DNA of 64,000 bases from an uncultured Oscillospiraceae bacterium (GTDB lineage: Bacteria > Bacillota > Clostridia > Oscillospirales > Oscillospiraceae), in contig CAJUKT010000107.1 of NCBI GenBank assembly GCA_910587255.1, positions 1 to 64,000 on the forward strand. The letters are read 5' to 3'. This document shows positions 40,115-48,435 of the stretch, one piece after another (the stretch's first letter is position 1; each line of letters begins with the position of its first letter). A program made the translations under genes and the position numbers. The notes beneath the pieces are model-generated. The model saw only the letters and a program-made list of their open reading frames with translations, did not search any database and was not told the origin of the DNA.

Positions 40115-40963
40115 TTACTGCGGCGCGCACAAAAATACATCCCGGTAGCTTTCCCGCAGGCGGCTGCATGCGTCCTGGGCCCGCGCGCCGTCCTCAAACA
40201 GCCCGAATACCGACGGCCCGCTGCCCGACATGGACGCCCCCAGCGCCCCGCAGTCGATGAGGGCCGATTTGATTTCATTGATCTCGGCCAGCCGCCGGGG
40301 CTGCAAAACGTCCTCAAAGACATTGTACATCCGCCGGGCCACCCCGGCCAGATCCCCGGCGGCCAGGGCGGCCGTGACCCCGGCGGTGTCCGGGCGGCGG
40401 ACGATCTTCCGCACGTTCACCCGGGCGAACAGCTGGGGGGTGGAGATGGAGAAGGGGGGCTTGCAGATGACGATATGGCAGGGCGGCAGGGGGGCCAAGG
40501 GGGTGAGGAACTCCCCCCTGCCCTGCGCCAGGGCCGCGCCCCCCAGCACGCAAAAGGGCACGTCGGAGCCCACCCGCTCCCCGATTTTGGCCAGCTCCAC
40601 CGGGGACAGCCCCGCCCCGGTGAGCCGGTTCATGGCGTGGAGGACGGCGGCGGCGTCGGCGCTCCCCCCCGCCAGCCCGGCGCACACCGGGACGTGCTTG
40701 CGGATGGACACGTCCACCTCCCCCCCCGCCCCCACGGCCTGGCGGAAGGCGGCGGCGGCCATCTGGGCCAGGTTTTTTCCCCCCGTGGGCAGAAAATGTA
40801 GGTCGCTCACCGCCGTTCCCACCCCGCCCTGGGCCGGGGTGACGGTGAGCTCGTCCGCCAGGGAGACGGACTGCATCACCATCTGCAAGTCGTGATAGCC
40901 GTCCTCCCGGCGGCGGAGTATGTCAAGGGTCAGGTTTATTTTGGCGTTGGCTGAAATCTCCAT
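40115..40963 (-). CDS. ispE: 4-diphosphocytidyl-2-C-methyl-D-erythritol kinase
   Basis: 282 aa. GHMP kinase motifs: AKINLTLDILRRREDGYHD, PVCAGLAGGSADAAAVL (ATP loop) and SGSGPSVFGLF. It phosphorylates CDP-methylerythritol in the non-mevalonate isoprenoid pathway. AAGGAG precedes the ATG. Followed by a strong terminator that overlaps the spoIIR leader. Confidence 0.94.
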   Translation of the reverse strand: MEISANAKINLTLDILRRREDGYHDLQMVMQSVSLADELTVTPAQGGVGTAVSDLHFLPTGGKNLAQMAAAAFRQAVGAGGEVDVSIRKHVPVCAGLAGGSADAAAVLHAMNRLTGAGLSPVELAKIGERVGSDVPFCVLGGAALAQGRGEFLTPLAPLPPCHIVICKPPFSISTPQLFARVNVRKIVRRPDTAGVTAALAAGDLAGVARRMYNVFEDVLQPRRLAEINEIKSALIDCGALGASMSGSGPSVFGLFEDGARAQDACSRLRESYRDVFLCAPQ

Positions 40964-40984
40964 GTCCGTCTCCTTATTTGTTTA

Positions 40985-41146
40985 GGCGCTGTTTGAAAAT
41001 TGACGATGTGCCCGGCGGCAAGGGATTTTTTCGCCAGACAAGGCGATTTGACGCGGAAATACTTTGTGTATTTCAAGTCAAATCAACGACATATGGCGGA
41101 AAAAGACCTGCCGTTTGGGCATGTTGGCAGTTTTCAAACGAGCCCC
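40985..41146 (+). repeat. family-2 palindromic intergenic repeat
   Basis: About 162 bp. Ends GCTGTTTGAAAATTG (40988-41002) and CAGTTTTCAAACGAGC (41128-41143) form imperfect inverted repeats. The centre GAAATACTTTGTGTATTTC is a perfect hairpin (GAAATAC/GTATTTC) nearly identical to the centre of family 1. Its right end supplies the stop codon of the hydrolase gene. Confidence 0.85.
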
Positions 41147-42078
41147 AGGAAATCTTTTATTTCCGCCGCAATCCGTTTATACTCAAAATCGTGGATGTAG
41201 TGGCCGCAGTCCAGCTCGATGAGCTGCGCATCCGAACATTCTGCCGCAAATCCGGCCTGGATGGCCCGCCAATCCTCCTTTGAAAACCCGGTGCCGCCGC
41301 TTCCGTCGGAGCAGAACAGCAGAAAAGGGACCTGCGGTATTCCGCCTCCGGCCACGGCCTTTGCGTTATCCTTGACCCACAGGGCCTCATTTATCATGTC
41401 ATCGGTCATGGTGCGGCGGTAAAATATGGCGCGGTAGACGTCCTGTTCGTCCTCGGACAGCGCCCCGCTCTGGATGGCGGCGCTGTCCGAAAGGCCGGGG
41501 ATAAACCGGGTCAGGCCAACCGCCCCGCCAAATTGCAGCAGGCGCAGCAGGGGCGCGCTGATTGTCATCTCCTCATAGGCTGCGGGGGTGGACATATCCA
41601 GGCCGATGATGGCCTGCACCTCATCCGGGTACTGCTGCGCCCAGTACACCGCCTCTAACCCGGACATGGAGTGCGGGCACAGGATATAGGGCGGCTCCAG
41701 CCCCGCCTGCGCCAGGGCGGCCCGCGTGTTTTCCAGCAGGGTGTCAATATCCCGGCTCTTGTTCGTCCTGTCGCTGAACCCGTAGCCGAACTTTTCCACC
41801 ACTGCGATTTGACACGTATCGGTGAGCTGAGAATACAGGGCCTTGAAGTCCAGGGCTGGAGAGCAGGTGCCGCTGCCTGGCATAAATACCAGGGTATGTT
41901 CTCCCCCGCCCTCTGCATAGACGCTCATCTGCGCCCCATCCACCGTGACCAGCTTGGTGAAGGGGGTGAACAGCGGCTCCTCCCGCTTCAGCTGAATGTG
42001 ATGATTGAGCGCGCATACGGCCAGCAGCAGCACAAGGCCCCCGCCAATGGCCGCGAGGATTCTGAGTGCTCTTCTCAT
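41134..42078 (-). CDS. alpha/beta hydrolase, membrane-anchored or secreted
   Basis: 314 aa. N-terminal hydrophobic helix (ILAAIGGGLVLLLAVCAL), then an alpha/beta hydrolase fold: oxyanion region VFMPGSGTCSPALDF, nucleophile Ser in CPHSMSGLEA, and catalytic His in LDCGHYIHDF. Substrate unknown. The AT-richer, less biased codon use differs from the aro genes upstream and may reflect transfer. The stop TGA is part of the terminal repeat of a family-2 element. The ATG overlaps the aroE stop by 4 nt. Confidence 0.85.
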   Translation of the reverse strand: MRRALRILAAIGGGLVLLLAVCALNHHIQLKREEPLFTPFTKLVTVDGAQMSVYAEGGGEHTLVFMPGSGTCSPALDFKALYSQLTDTCQIAVVEKFGYGFSDRTNKSRDIDTLLENTRAALAQAGLEPPYILCPHSMSGLEAVYWAQQYPDEVQAIIGLDMSTPAAYEEMTISAPLLRLLQFGGAVGLTRFIPGLSDSAAIQSGALSEDEQDVYRAIFYRRTMTDDMINEALWVKDNAKAVAGGGIPQVPFLLFCSDGSGGTGFSKEDWRAIQAGFAAECSDAQLIELDCGHYIHDFEYKRIAAEIKDFLGLV

Positions 42079-42920
42079 GTTCCCTCCCTGCCCAGGGCGT
42101 CCGCGGCGGCCGCCGCCATGTCCTCCCGGTCCAGCGGCCGGTCCAGAAACCGCTCCAGGGCCAGCACCGCCTGGTTCACCAGCATGGGCAGCCCGTTGAG
42201 GGTGGACAGGCCCCGGCCCTTGGCTTGGCAGAGCAGCTGCGTCTCGGCGGGGTGGTAGATGGCGTCGAACACCGCCGCCTCCCGGGGCAGGGCGTCCAGG
42301 AAGGAAAAGTCCTCAAACTGGTGGGGGCATCCCTCCATGCCCAGGTTGGTGCAGTTCACCAGCAGCCGGGATATCCCGGCCATGCCGGTCAGCGTATCCG
42401 AATCAAAGCCGGCGGGGGCCAGCCGCCCCAGCGGGTCCTGGGCGCATAGGGCCTGGGCCCGCTCCAAGGTGCGGTTGCAGACAAACACCCGCTCCGCCCC
42501 GGCCTCCGCCAGCGCCAGGGCCACCGCCTTCGCCGCGCCCCCAGCCCCCAGCAGGGTAATTGTGAGGCCCGCCGGCTCCATGCCCAGCCCGCTTTTCAGC
42601 GCCGCCACCGCCCCGGCCCCGTCGGTGTTGAAGCCCACCCACCTCCCGTCCCGCAGGCAGACGGTGTTCACCGCGCCTATGGCCCGGGCCGCGGGGTCAA
42701 TGTGGTCCAGCAGGGGCAGCAGGTCCTCCTTGTGGGGCATGGTGGCGTTGAAGCCGGCGACGCCGTTTTCCCTGGCCCAGGCCAGGTATTGGGGCAGCTC
42801 TCCCCGGCGCACCACATGGGGGGTATAGGGAACGTCCAGCCCCAGCGCCCTCAGCATGGCCCCTTGGATGACGGGGGATTTGGAGTGGAGCACCGGGTCG
42901 CCGATAATTTGCAGCCTCAT
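42075..42920 (-). CDS. aroE: shikimate dehydrogenase
   Basis: 281 aa. Shikimate site GDPVLHSKSPVIQ and FNATMPHKEDLLP (catalytic Lys), NADP fold LLGAGGAAKAVALAL with CNRT. It reduces 3-dehydroshikimate to shikimate. Its start overlaps the aroQ stop by 4 nt within the chorismate operon. Confidence 0.95.
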   Translation of the reverse strand: MRLQIIGDPVLHSKSPVIQGAMLRALGLDVPYTPHVVRRGELPQYLAWARENGVAGFNATMPHKEDLLPLLDHIDPAARAIGAVNTVCLRDGRWVGFNTDGAGAVAALKSGLGMEPAGLTITLLGAGGAAKAVALALAEAGAERVFVCNRTLERAQALCAQDPLGRLAPAGFDSDTLTGMAGISRLLVNCTNLGMEGCPHQFEDFSFLDALPREAAVFDAIYHPAETQLLCQAKGRGLSTLNGLPMLVNQAVLALERFLDRPLDREDMAAAAADALGREGT

Positions 42921-43348
42921 CTGCCGCCCTCCAAAAAGTGGTCCATGGCCATCAGGTAGCCGTCAAAGCCGTGGCCGCAGAGCTGGCCCACGCAGGCGGG
43001 GGCGGTGACGGACACCGCCCGGAAGGGCTCCCGCTGGTCGATGCGGCTGATGTGCACCTCAAAGGCGGGCACATCCACCGCCTTCAGCGCGTCCAAAATG
43101 GCATAGCTGTAGTGGGTGTAGGCCCCGGGGTTGATGATGATGGCGTCGTACACCCCGTCGGCGGCGTGGATTTCGTCGATGATGGCCCCCTCGTGGTTGG
43201 ACTGGAAGCAGTGGGCCGTGGAGCCGCGGGCGGCGGCGTGCTCCCGGATGAGGGCGCACAGCGCCTCATAGGACTGATCGCCGTAGATGCCCGGCTCCCG
43301 CCTGCCCAGCAGGTTCAGGTTAGGGCCGTTGATGATGAGAAAGTTCAA
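42917..43348 (-). CDS. aroQ: type II 3-dehydroquinate dehydratase
   Basis: 143 aa, the standard length. The start is a TTG at 43348: GGAGGTG lies 8 nt upstream and the protein begins with the family pattern (M)NFLIINGPNLNLLG. Further motifs: QSNHEGAIIDEIH, IINPGAYTHYS and EVHISRIDQREPFR. It dehydrates 3-dehydroquinate to 3-dehydroshikimate. The TTG overlaps the aroK stop by 4 nt. Confidence 0.95.
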   Translation of the reverse strand: MNFLIINGPNLNLLGRREPGIYGDQSYEALCALIREHAAARGSTAHCFQSNHEGAIIDEIHAADGVYDAIIINPGAYTHYSYAILDALKAVDVPAFEVHISRIDQREPFRAVSVTAPACVGQLCGHGFDGYLMAMDHFLEGGR

Positions 43349-43854
43349 GATTGGCACACCTCCGTGTAGATGGTGAAAATGCGGCTGTACGCATATTCGG
43401 GGCTTTCGGGCTTCACAAGGATAAAGTCCGCCCAGCGGTGGTAGATGGGGGCGCGCAGGGCGTAACGCGCCAAGAAGTCCTCCCGCCCCCCCTGGGCCAG
43501 GGGGCGGCCGGACACGTCCAGCCCATAGTAGGTCTCCCCCGGGTCCCGGTCCAGCCAGAACACCAGGCCGTTTTCCTTCAGGGCGGCAATGGCCTTCTCC
43601 TGGGTGGGCAGCCCCCCGCCGCAGGCGACCACCAGCCCCTGCCGCCCGGACAGCTCCCGGCACACCTCCAGCTCCAGCGCCCGGAACCCCTCCTCGCCCT
43701 CCGAGGCGAAGATGGCGGGGATGGAGCGGCCCTGCCGCCGCTCAATGAGGGCGTCGGTGTCCACAAGCTCCCGTCCCAGCCGCCGGGCCAGCAGGCGGCC
43801 CACGGTGGACTTGCCGCAGCCCATCATACCGATGAGAACGATATTTTTCTCCAT
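43345..43854 (-). CDS. aroK: shikimate kinase
   Basis: 169 aa. P-loop IGMMGCGKSTVG, DTDALIE and the shikimate-binding VACGGGLP; lid Arg in SGRPL. It phosphorylates shikimate with ATP. Nine bp separate it from pheA; it overlaps aroQ by 4 nt. Confidence 0.95.
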   Translation of the reverse strand: MEKNIVLIGMMGCGKSTVGRLLARRLGRELVDTDALIERRQGRSIPAIFASEGEEGFRALELEVCRELSGRQGLVVACGGGLPTQEKAIAALKENGLVFWLDRDPGETYYGLDVSGRPLAQGGREDFLARYALRAPIYHRWADFILVKPESPEYAYSRIFTIYTEVCQS

Positions 43855-43863
43855 AGCCCGCCC

Positions 43864-45021
43864 CTAATCCAAGTTGGAGGGGAACCATCCCAGCACCCGG
43901 AACTCCCCGGTGGTCTGGGCCAGCTCGTGGAGGGCGTCGTCCACGGCCGGGTCTCCCGGGGCCCCGGCGAACTCCAGGAAGAACATGTACTGCCAGCTCT
44001 GCCCCGGCAGGGGGCGGGATTCCAGCTTGACCATGTTCAGGCCGTGGACCGCGAACACCGTCAAAACCTCGTGGAGCGACCCCGCCTGGTGAGGCAGCAC
44101 AAACAGGGTGCTGATCTTGTCCGCGCCGGGGCGCAGCTCCAGCCGGGGGGACACCACCACAAACCGGGTGGTGTTCTGGGCGTTGTGGTTGATCCCCCGG
44201 GCCAGAATGGTCAGGCCGTACAGCTCAGCCGCCCGGGCGGAGCAGATGGCGGCCTTCGTCAGCTCGCCGCTGCCGGCCACCATTTTGGCCGACCCGGCGG
44301 TGTCCGCCTGGGGGACCTGCTTCCAGGCCGGGTGGGCGTTTAAATAGCGCTCACACTGGAACAGCCCCTGCTCGTGGGAATACACGTGGGTGACGGTGTC
44401 CAGCGACGCCCCCGGCAGGGCCATGAGGCAGTGCTCCACCTTCACCGTGGTCTCCCCCACCATATAGCACTCGTACTGGGTGAGCAAGTCGTAGATCTGC
44501 CGGATGGCCCCGGTGGAGCTGTTCTCGATGGGCAGCACGGCGTAGTCCGCCCGCCCCTCCCGCAGGGCCAGGAAGCAGTCCTCAAACTGCTCCAGCCCGG
44601 CGGTGACCGCGTCCGCCCCGAAAAAGTCCAGCGCCGCCTGCTCGCTGTACGCCCCCGGCTCCCCCTGGTACGCCACCCGGGGGGCGGGGATGGGGCGGCG
44701 GGCGCTGTCCCGGGCGTCCCGCCAGCGGCGCACGCCGGGGTTGTCCGCCCCCTGGCCCATCATGTCCCGCTGCTGCCGCCGGGACAGGGCCATGATGGTC
44801 TGGAACAGGGTGACGGCGGCGGGGCGCAGCTCCTCCCCCGCCAGCTCCCCCTTGTTTTGGAGCACCTGGCGCTCCCGCTCCTGGTCCAGCACCGGGATGC
44901 CCCGCTCCCGCTTGTACGCCCCCACCCGGGCCGTCACGTCCATCCGGCGGCGGAACAGCTCCACCAGCTCCCGGTCGATGGCGTCAATGTCCCGGCGCAG
45001 GCTTTGCAGCTCGTCCATCAT
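43864..45021 (-). CDS. pheA: bifunctional chorismate mutase / prephenate dehydratase
   Basis: 385 aa. Chorismate mutase domain at about 1-90 (LRRDIDAIDRELVELFRRRM). Prephenate dehydratase at about 113-290 (VAYQGEPGAYSEQAA, PIENSSTGAI, NTTRFVVV). ACT domain at about 300-375 (GSLHEVLTVF, LESRPLPGQSW) for phenylalanine feedback. It makes phenylpyruvate from chorismate and is the only terminal-branch gene in the operon. The first of two adjacent ATGs has GGAG 8 nt upstream. Overlaps the carbonic anhydrase gene by 4 nt. Confidence 0.95.
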   Translation of the reverse strand: MMDELQSLRRDIDAIDRELVELFRRRMDVTARVGAYKRERGIPVLDQERERQVLQNKGELAGEELRPAAVTLFQTIMALSRRQQRDMMGQGADNPGVRRWRDARDSARRPIPAPRVAYQGEPGAYSEQAALDFFGADAVTAGLEQFEDCFLALREGRADYAVLPIENSSTGAIRQIYDLLTQYECYMVGETTVKVEHCLMALPGASLDTVTHVYSHEQGLFQCERYLNAHPAWKQVPQADTAGSAKMVAGSGELTKAAICSARAAELYGLTILARGINHNAQNTTRFVVVSPRLELRPGADKISTLFVLPHQAGSLHEVLTVFAVHGLNMVKLESRPLPGQSWQYMFFLEFAGAPGDPAVDDALHELAQTTGEFRVLGWFPSNLD

Positions 45022-45506
45022 CGGTACATCTCCTTCAGCCGGGCGTAGTGCTCCGCGTTTTGGCGCAGCCCGGCGATTTCCTCATCCGTCAGCGGGCGGA
45101 CCACCTTGGCCGGATTGCCCAGCACCAGGCTGCCGTCGGGGGCGTCCATCCTGCCGGTGACCACCGACCCCGCCCCCACCATGCAGTTTTTGCCGATCCT
45201 GGCGAAGTCCAGCAATGTGGCCCCCATGCCGACGATGGTGTTGTCCCCCACCACCGCGCCGTGAACCACGGCCCCGTGGCCCACAGACACCCAGTCCCCC
45301 AGCACGGTGGCGTGCTTCTCCGAGTGGAGCACACAGCAGTCCTGCACATTGCACCCCCGGCCCAGGGTGATGGCCATGCCGTCCCCCCGGAGCACGGCGT
45401 TGAACCACACCGAGCAGTCCGGCCCCAGGGTCACGTCCCCCACCACCGCAGCCCCGGGGAGGATGACCGCGTCCCCATCGCTTTGACGCAGAGTTTTCAA
45501 ATCCAT
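45018..45506 (-). CDS. gamma-carbonic anhydrase-like hexapeptide protein
   Basis: 162 aa. Left-handed beta-helix repeats with likely metal-binding His in VLHSEKH and VGHGAVVHG (YrdA/PaaY group), then a C-terminal helix (DEEIAGLRQNAEHYARL). Members bind Zn or Fe; many have weak or no carbonic anhydrase activity. Its place inside the aromatic operon, coupled to pheA by a 4-nt overlap, is not explained by known biochemistry. Confidence 0.88.
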   Translation of the reverse strand: MDLKTLRQSDGDAVILPGAAVVGDVTLGPDCSVWFNAVLRGDGMAITLGRGCNVQDCCVLHSEKHATVLGDWVSVGHGAVVHGAVVGDNTIVGMGATLLDFARIGKNCMVGAGSVVTGRMDAPDGSLVLGNPAKVVRPLTDEEIAGLRQNAEHYARLKEMYR

Positions 45507-45662
45507 ATCAAATACCTCTCAGTGTTCAGATTCCCAGCAGCGCACAGGCTGCCTCGTCGGGGCAAGCTCCATATTGTTCCCGTTTGGGTAAACCCAAGCG
45601 TTCGCTCACTGCGCTGCCCCTCCTCTCCCCGGAAAAACGCCGCGCGTTTTCCCGGGGGCCCC
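45507..45662 (-). repeat. aroC 3'-end duplication with structured insert
   Basis: Minus strand after the aroC stop: GGGGCCCCCGG, a stem GGGAAAACGC/GCGTTTTTCC, about 60 further bases, then GGCAGCCTGTGCGCTGCTGG at 45553-45534. The last part repeats the aroC end at 45690-45669 and would encode AACALLGI and a stop, against AACELLGL and a stop in aroC. It appears to be the leftover original gene end behind an inserted element. Confidence 0.6.
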
Positions 45663-46706
45663 TTATAGCCCTAGCAGCTCGCAGGCTGCCAGGGCTGCCG
45701 CCGCCTCGATGACGGGGACCGCCCGGTGGACCACGCAGGGGTCGTGCCGGCCCTGGAGCTCCAGCACGGCGTTCTCCCCCTTGGCCAGATCCACGGTAAA
45801 CTGCTGCCGGGCGATGGAGGGGGTGGGGCGCAGGGTGGCCTCGAACACCAGGGGCATCCCGTTGGTGATGCCGCCGTTGATGCCCCCGGCGCAGTTCTGC
45901 TCCGCCTTCACCACGCCGCCGTCCATATACAGCGGGTCGTTGGCCTCGGACCCCCGCATAAGGGAGAAGGCCGTCCCCGCGCCGAAGGCCACCGCCTTAA
46001 CCGCCGGCACGGCGAACAGGTATTTTGCGAAAATGCCCTCGGCGTTCTGCCCGAAGTCGGGGGCGCCCAGCCCGGCGGGCAGGCCGAACACCCCGCACTC
46101 GATGGCCCCGCCCACCGAATCCTGTTCGTTTTTGGCCTCCAGGATGGCCTGCTGCATCTCCGCGCCCTTTTCGTCGCTGAGCACGGGGAAGTCCTTGGCG
46201 GCACAGGCCCGCAGGGATTCCCAGTCCTCCAGGGCGTCGTCGTTGACGCCGTAGATGGTGGAGATGTGGGCCCCCACATATACGTCCTTTTGGGCCAGAA
46301 GCTGCCTGGCCACCCCGCCGGCGAACACCAGCGGCGCGGTGAGCCGCCCGGAGAAGTGCCCGCCCCCCCGGTAGTCGTTGAACCCGCCGTAGCGCACGTG
46401 GGCGGCGTAATCGGCGTGGCCGGGGCGGGCCAGGTCCTTTGTGCGCGCATAGTCCCCCGAGCGGGTGTCCGTGTTCTCAATGACGGCGCACAGGGGCGCG
46501 CCGGTGGTGCGCCCCTCAAACAGGCCGGAGAGCACGCGGGGCTCGTCCGCCTCCCTGCGGGGGGTGGACAGGGCGTTTTTCCCCGGGGCCCGGCGGCTGA
46601 GGTCGAACCGAACGGCGTCCAGATCCAGGGCCAGCCCCGGGGGGACGCCCTCCAGCACCACGCCGATGGCGGGGCCGTGGGATTCGCCGAAAATGGAATA
46701 TTTCAT
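45663..46706 (-). CDS. aroC: chorismate synthase
   Basis: 347 aa. The start MKYSIFGESHG at 46706 is preferred because it opens the conserved FGESHG motif and AAGGAG lies upstream. Other motifs: RPGHADYA, FSGRLTAPLV, DSVGGAIECG and RPTPSI. FMN-dependent elimination of phosphate from EPSP to give chorismate. The last residues (ACELLGL) are repeated 136 bp downstream, see the neighbouring entry. Confidence 0.95.
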   Translation of the reverse strand: MKYSIFGESHGPAIGVVLEGVPPGLALDLDAVRFDLSRRAPGKNALSTPRREADEPRVLSGLFEGRTTGAPLCAVIENTDTRSGDYARTKDLARPGHADYAAHVRYGGFNDYRGGGHFSGRLTAPLVFAGGVARQLLAQKDVYVGAHISTIYGVNDDALEDWESLRACAAKDFPVLSDEKGAEMQQAILEAKNEQDSVGGAIECGVFGLPAGLGAPDFGQNAEGIFAKYLFAVPAVKAVAFGAGTAFSLMRGSEANDPLYMDGGVVKAEQNCAGGINGGITNGMPLVFEATLRPTPSIARQQFTVDLAKGENAVLELQGRHDPCVVHRAVPVIEAAAALAACELLGL

Positions 46707-46710
46707 CAGC

Positions 46711-48435
46711 TTATAACTCCTTGTGGTCGTTTTTGCCGCCGGGGGCCGGGCGGACATAGACCGCCTCCGTGCAGTCGAATTCCCCCGTGGGGCGGAAGCC
46801 AAACCGTTCATACAGCCGCACCGCCCGGACGTTCTCCGGCTCTACGGTGAGGTAGATTTCCACGGGCCCGTACACAGCGTACATCTCCTCCAGCACCAGC
46901 GGGAGGGCCTGGGCCCCCAGCCCCCTGCCCTGGCAGTCCACGTCGATCATATACCGGCACAGCAGGGGGACGCTCCCCCGCTCCTCCCACCGCCCGAAGA
47001 AGGCGAAGCCCACCGCCTTGCCGTCGGAACAGATCAGGCGGCAGGTCCAGGCGGGGTCATAGGCCGCCTGGAGCAGGGAAAAGGCGTTGCTGGTCACCCA
47101 CTGCTGGTCCAGGGGGTTCAGCCGCTCCGGGTCGGTGGTGAGCAGGACGGCCTGCTTCCAGTTGTCCGGGCCGATGGGGGCCAGGGACAGGTCGTAGCGC
47201 CGCCGGAGCTTCCCCCCCAGCCGCTCGTACTCCTCCCAGAAATTGGGGTAGGACTTGGCCACGCACTCCGCCCCCGTGATGGTGACGGGCTTTTCGCACC
47301 GGGCTGCGGCGATGGCGGCCATCATGGCGATGCGGTGGTCATTGAAGCTGTCCACCTTTACGCCGCCCGCCAGAACGTCCTTTCCCCGGATGGTGAGGGA
47401 ATCCGGCCCCTCGGCCACATCCCCGCCCAGGGCGTTGAGCACCGCCGTGACAGAGGCCAGCCGGTCGCTCTCCTTCAGGCGCAGCCGGGCGGCGTTGGTG
47501 AGCCGGGTTACGCCGCCGCCGGACCGCAGCGCCGCCATGACGGCCAGAGGGGGCGCCAGGTCGGGGCAGTTGGACAGGTCGAAGGAGTCCGCCCACATGA
47601 AAAACCGGTCGTAATAGTCGGCCATCACCCGGTCGCCCTGGGCGGAGCGGAGGTTCATCCCCTGCACGTCCACATCCCAGAGGTACATGGCGGCGTACCA
47701 GAACGCCGCCTGGGACCAGTCCGCCTCCACCTCGGCGTCTGCCGCCCGGTAGGTCTGGTTCCCCCGGGGGTGGTACTGGGGGGGCAGGGACATGGTCACC
47801 GGCATCTCCACCCCAAACTGCCCCATGGCCTGGAGGGTCATCTGGATATAGCCCTCGCTCTCCAGGGGGGGGGTGGGGATGATGGCCGACGGGCCGTTCA
47901 GCAGGGGCAGGGCGAACAGCAGCCCGGTGAAAAACTGGGAGGACACATCCCCCGGCAGGCGGTACTCGCCGGGGGTGAGCATCCCGGCCACGGTGAGCTG
48001 GCCGTCCTTCTGCTCGTAGAAAATCCCCTTTTCGTCGAAGAGGTCAAAGTAGGGCTTCAGCGGCCGCTCCATCAGCCGCCCCCGGCCGGTGAAGATCCCC
48101 CCGCCCCGCACCGCCAAAGCGATGGGGATCAGGAAACGTAAAGTAGAACCGCTTTCCCCGCAGTCCAGGCGGGGATAGGCCATGCGGCGCAGGGGGGACA
48201 TGGCGTTGGCCCCCATGCCCCGCACCGTGACAGCGCTCCCCGCCCAGGAAAACCCCGCGCCCAGCTCCTCCAGGCAGTTGACGGTGGCCTCAATGTCCTG
48301 GGAGCGGGCCACATTGGTGATCACGCTCTCTCCCTGGGCCAGGGCGGCGGCGATGAGCAGGCGGTGGGCCTGGGACTTGGAGGGCGGCGGGGTGACGGCC
48401 CCGGACAGTGGGCCGGGGGTGATGGTGACGTTCAT
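46711..48435 (-). CDS. aroA: EPSP synthase fused to a C-terminal GNAT acetyltransferase domain
   Basis: 574 aa. Start MNVTIT at 48435 (overlaps the aroB stop by 4 nt). Residues 1 to about 414 form a complete EPSP synthase: PPSKSQAHRLLIAAAL, DCGESGSTLRFL, PGDVSSQFFTGLL, RLKESDRLA and NDHRIAM. The frame continues into a GNAT domain (about 415-574): LAPIGPDNWKQ, acetyl-CoA loop CQGRGLGAQAL and VEPENVRAVRLYERFGFRP. Standard AroA is about 430 aa, so the GNAT part is an addition. It makes EPSP from shikimate-3-phosphate and PEP; the role of the acetyltransferase is unknown. The GNAT domain resembles the free-standing one at 6349-6801. Confidence 0.92.
   Translation of the reverse strand: MNVTITPGPLSGAVTPPPSKSQAHRLLIAAALAQGESVITNVARSQDIEATVNCLEELGAGFSWAGSAVTVRGMGANAMSPLRRMAYPRLDCGESGSTLRFLIPIALAVRGGGIFTGRGRLMERPLKPYFDLFDEKGIFYEQKDGQLTVAGMLTPGEYRLPGDVSSQFFTGLLFALPLLNGPSAIIPTPPLESEGYIQMTLQAMGQFGVEMPVTMSLPPQYHPRGNQTYRAADAEVEADWSQAAFWYAAMYLWDVDVQGMNLRSAQGDRVMADYYDRFFMWADSFDLSNCPDLAPPLAVMAALRSGGGVTRLTNAARLRLKESDRLASVTAVLNALGGDVAEGPDSLTIRGKDVLAGGVKVDSFNDHRIAMMAAIAAARCEKPVTITGAECVAKSYPNFWEEYERLGGKLRRRYDLSLAPIGPDNWKQAVLLTTDPERLNPLDQQWVTSNAFSLLQAAYDPAWTCRLICSDGKAVGFAFFGRWEERGSVPLLCRYMIDVDCQGRGLGAQALPLVLEEMYAVYGPVEIYLTVEPENVRAVRLYERFGFRPTGEFDCTEAVYVRPAPGGKNDHKEL

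Noticed and set aside
39891..40323. Longer N-terminus for SpoIIR
   Set aside because: The extension is antisense-like, would start inside ispE, and the sigma-F promoter and signal-anchor fit the start at 40038.
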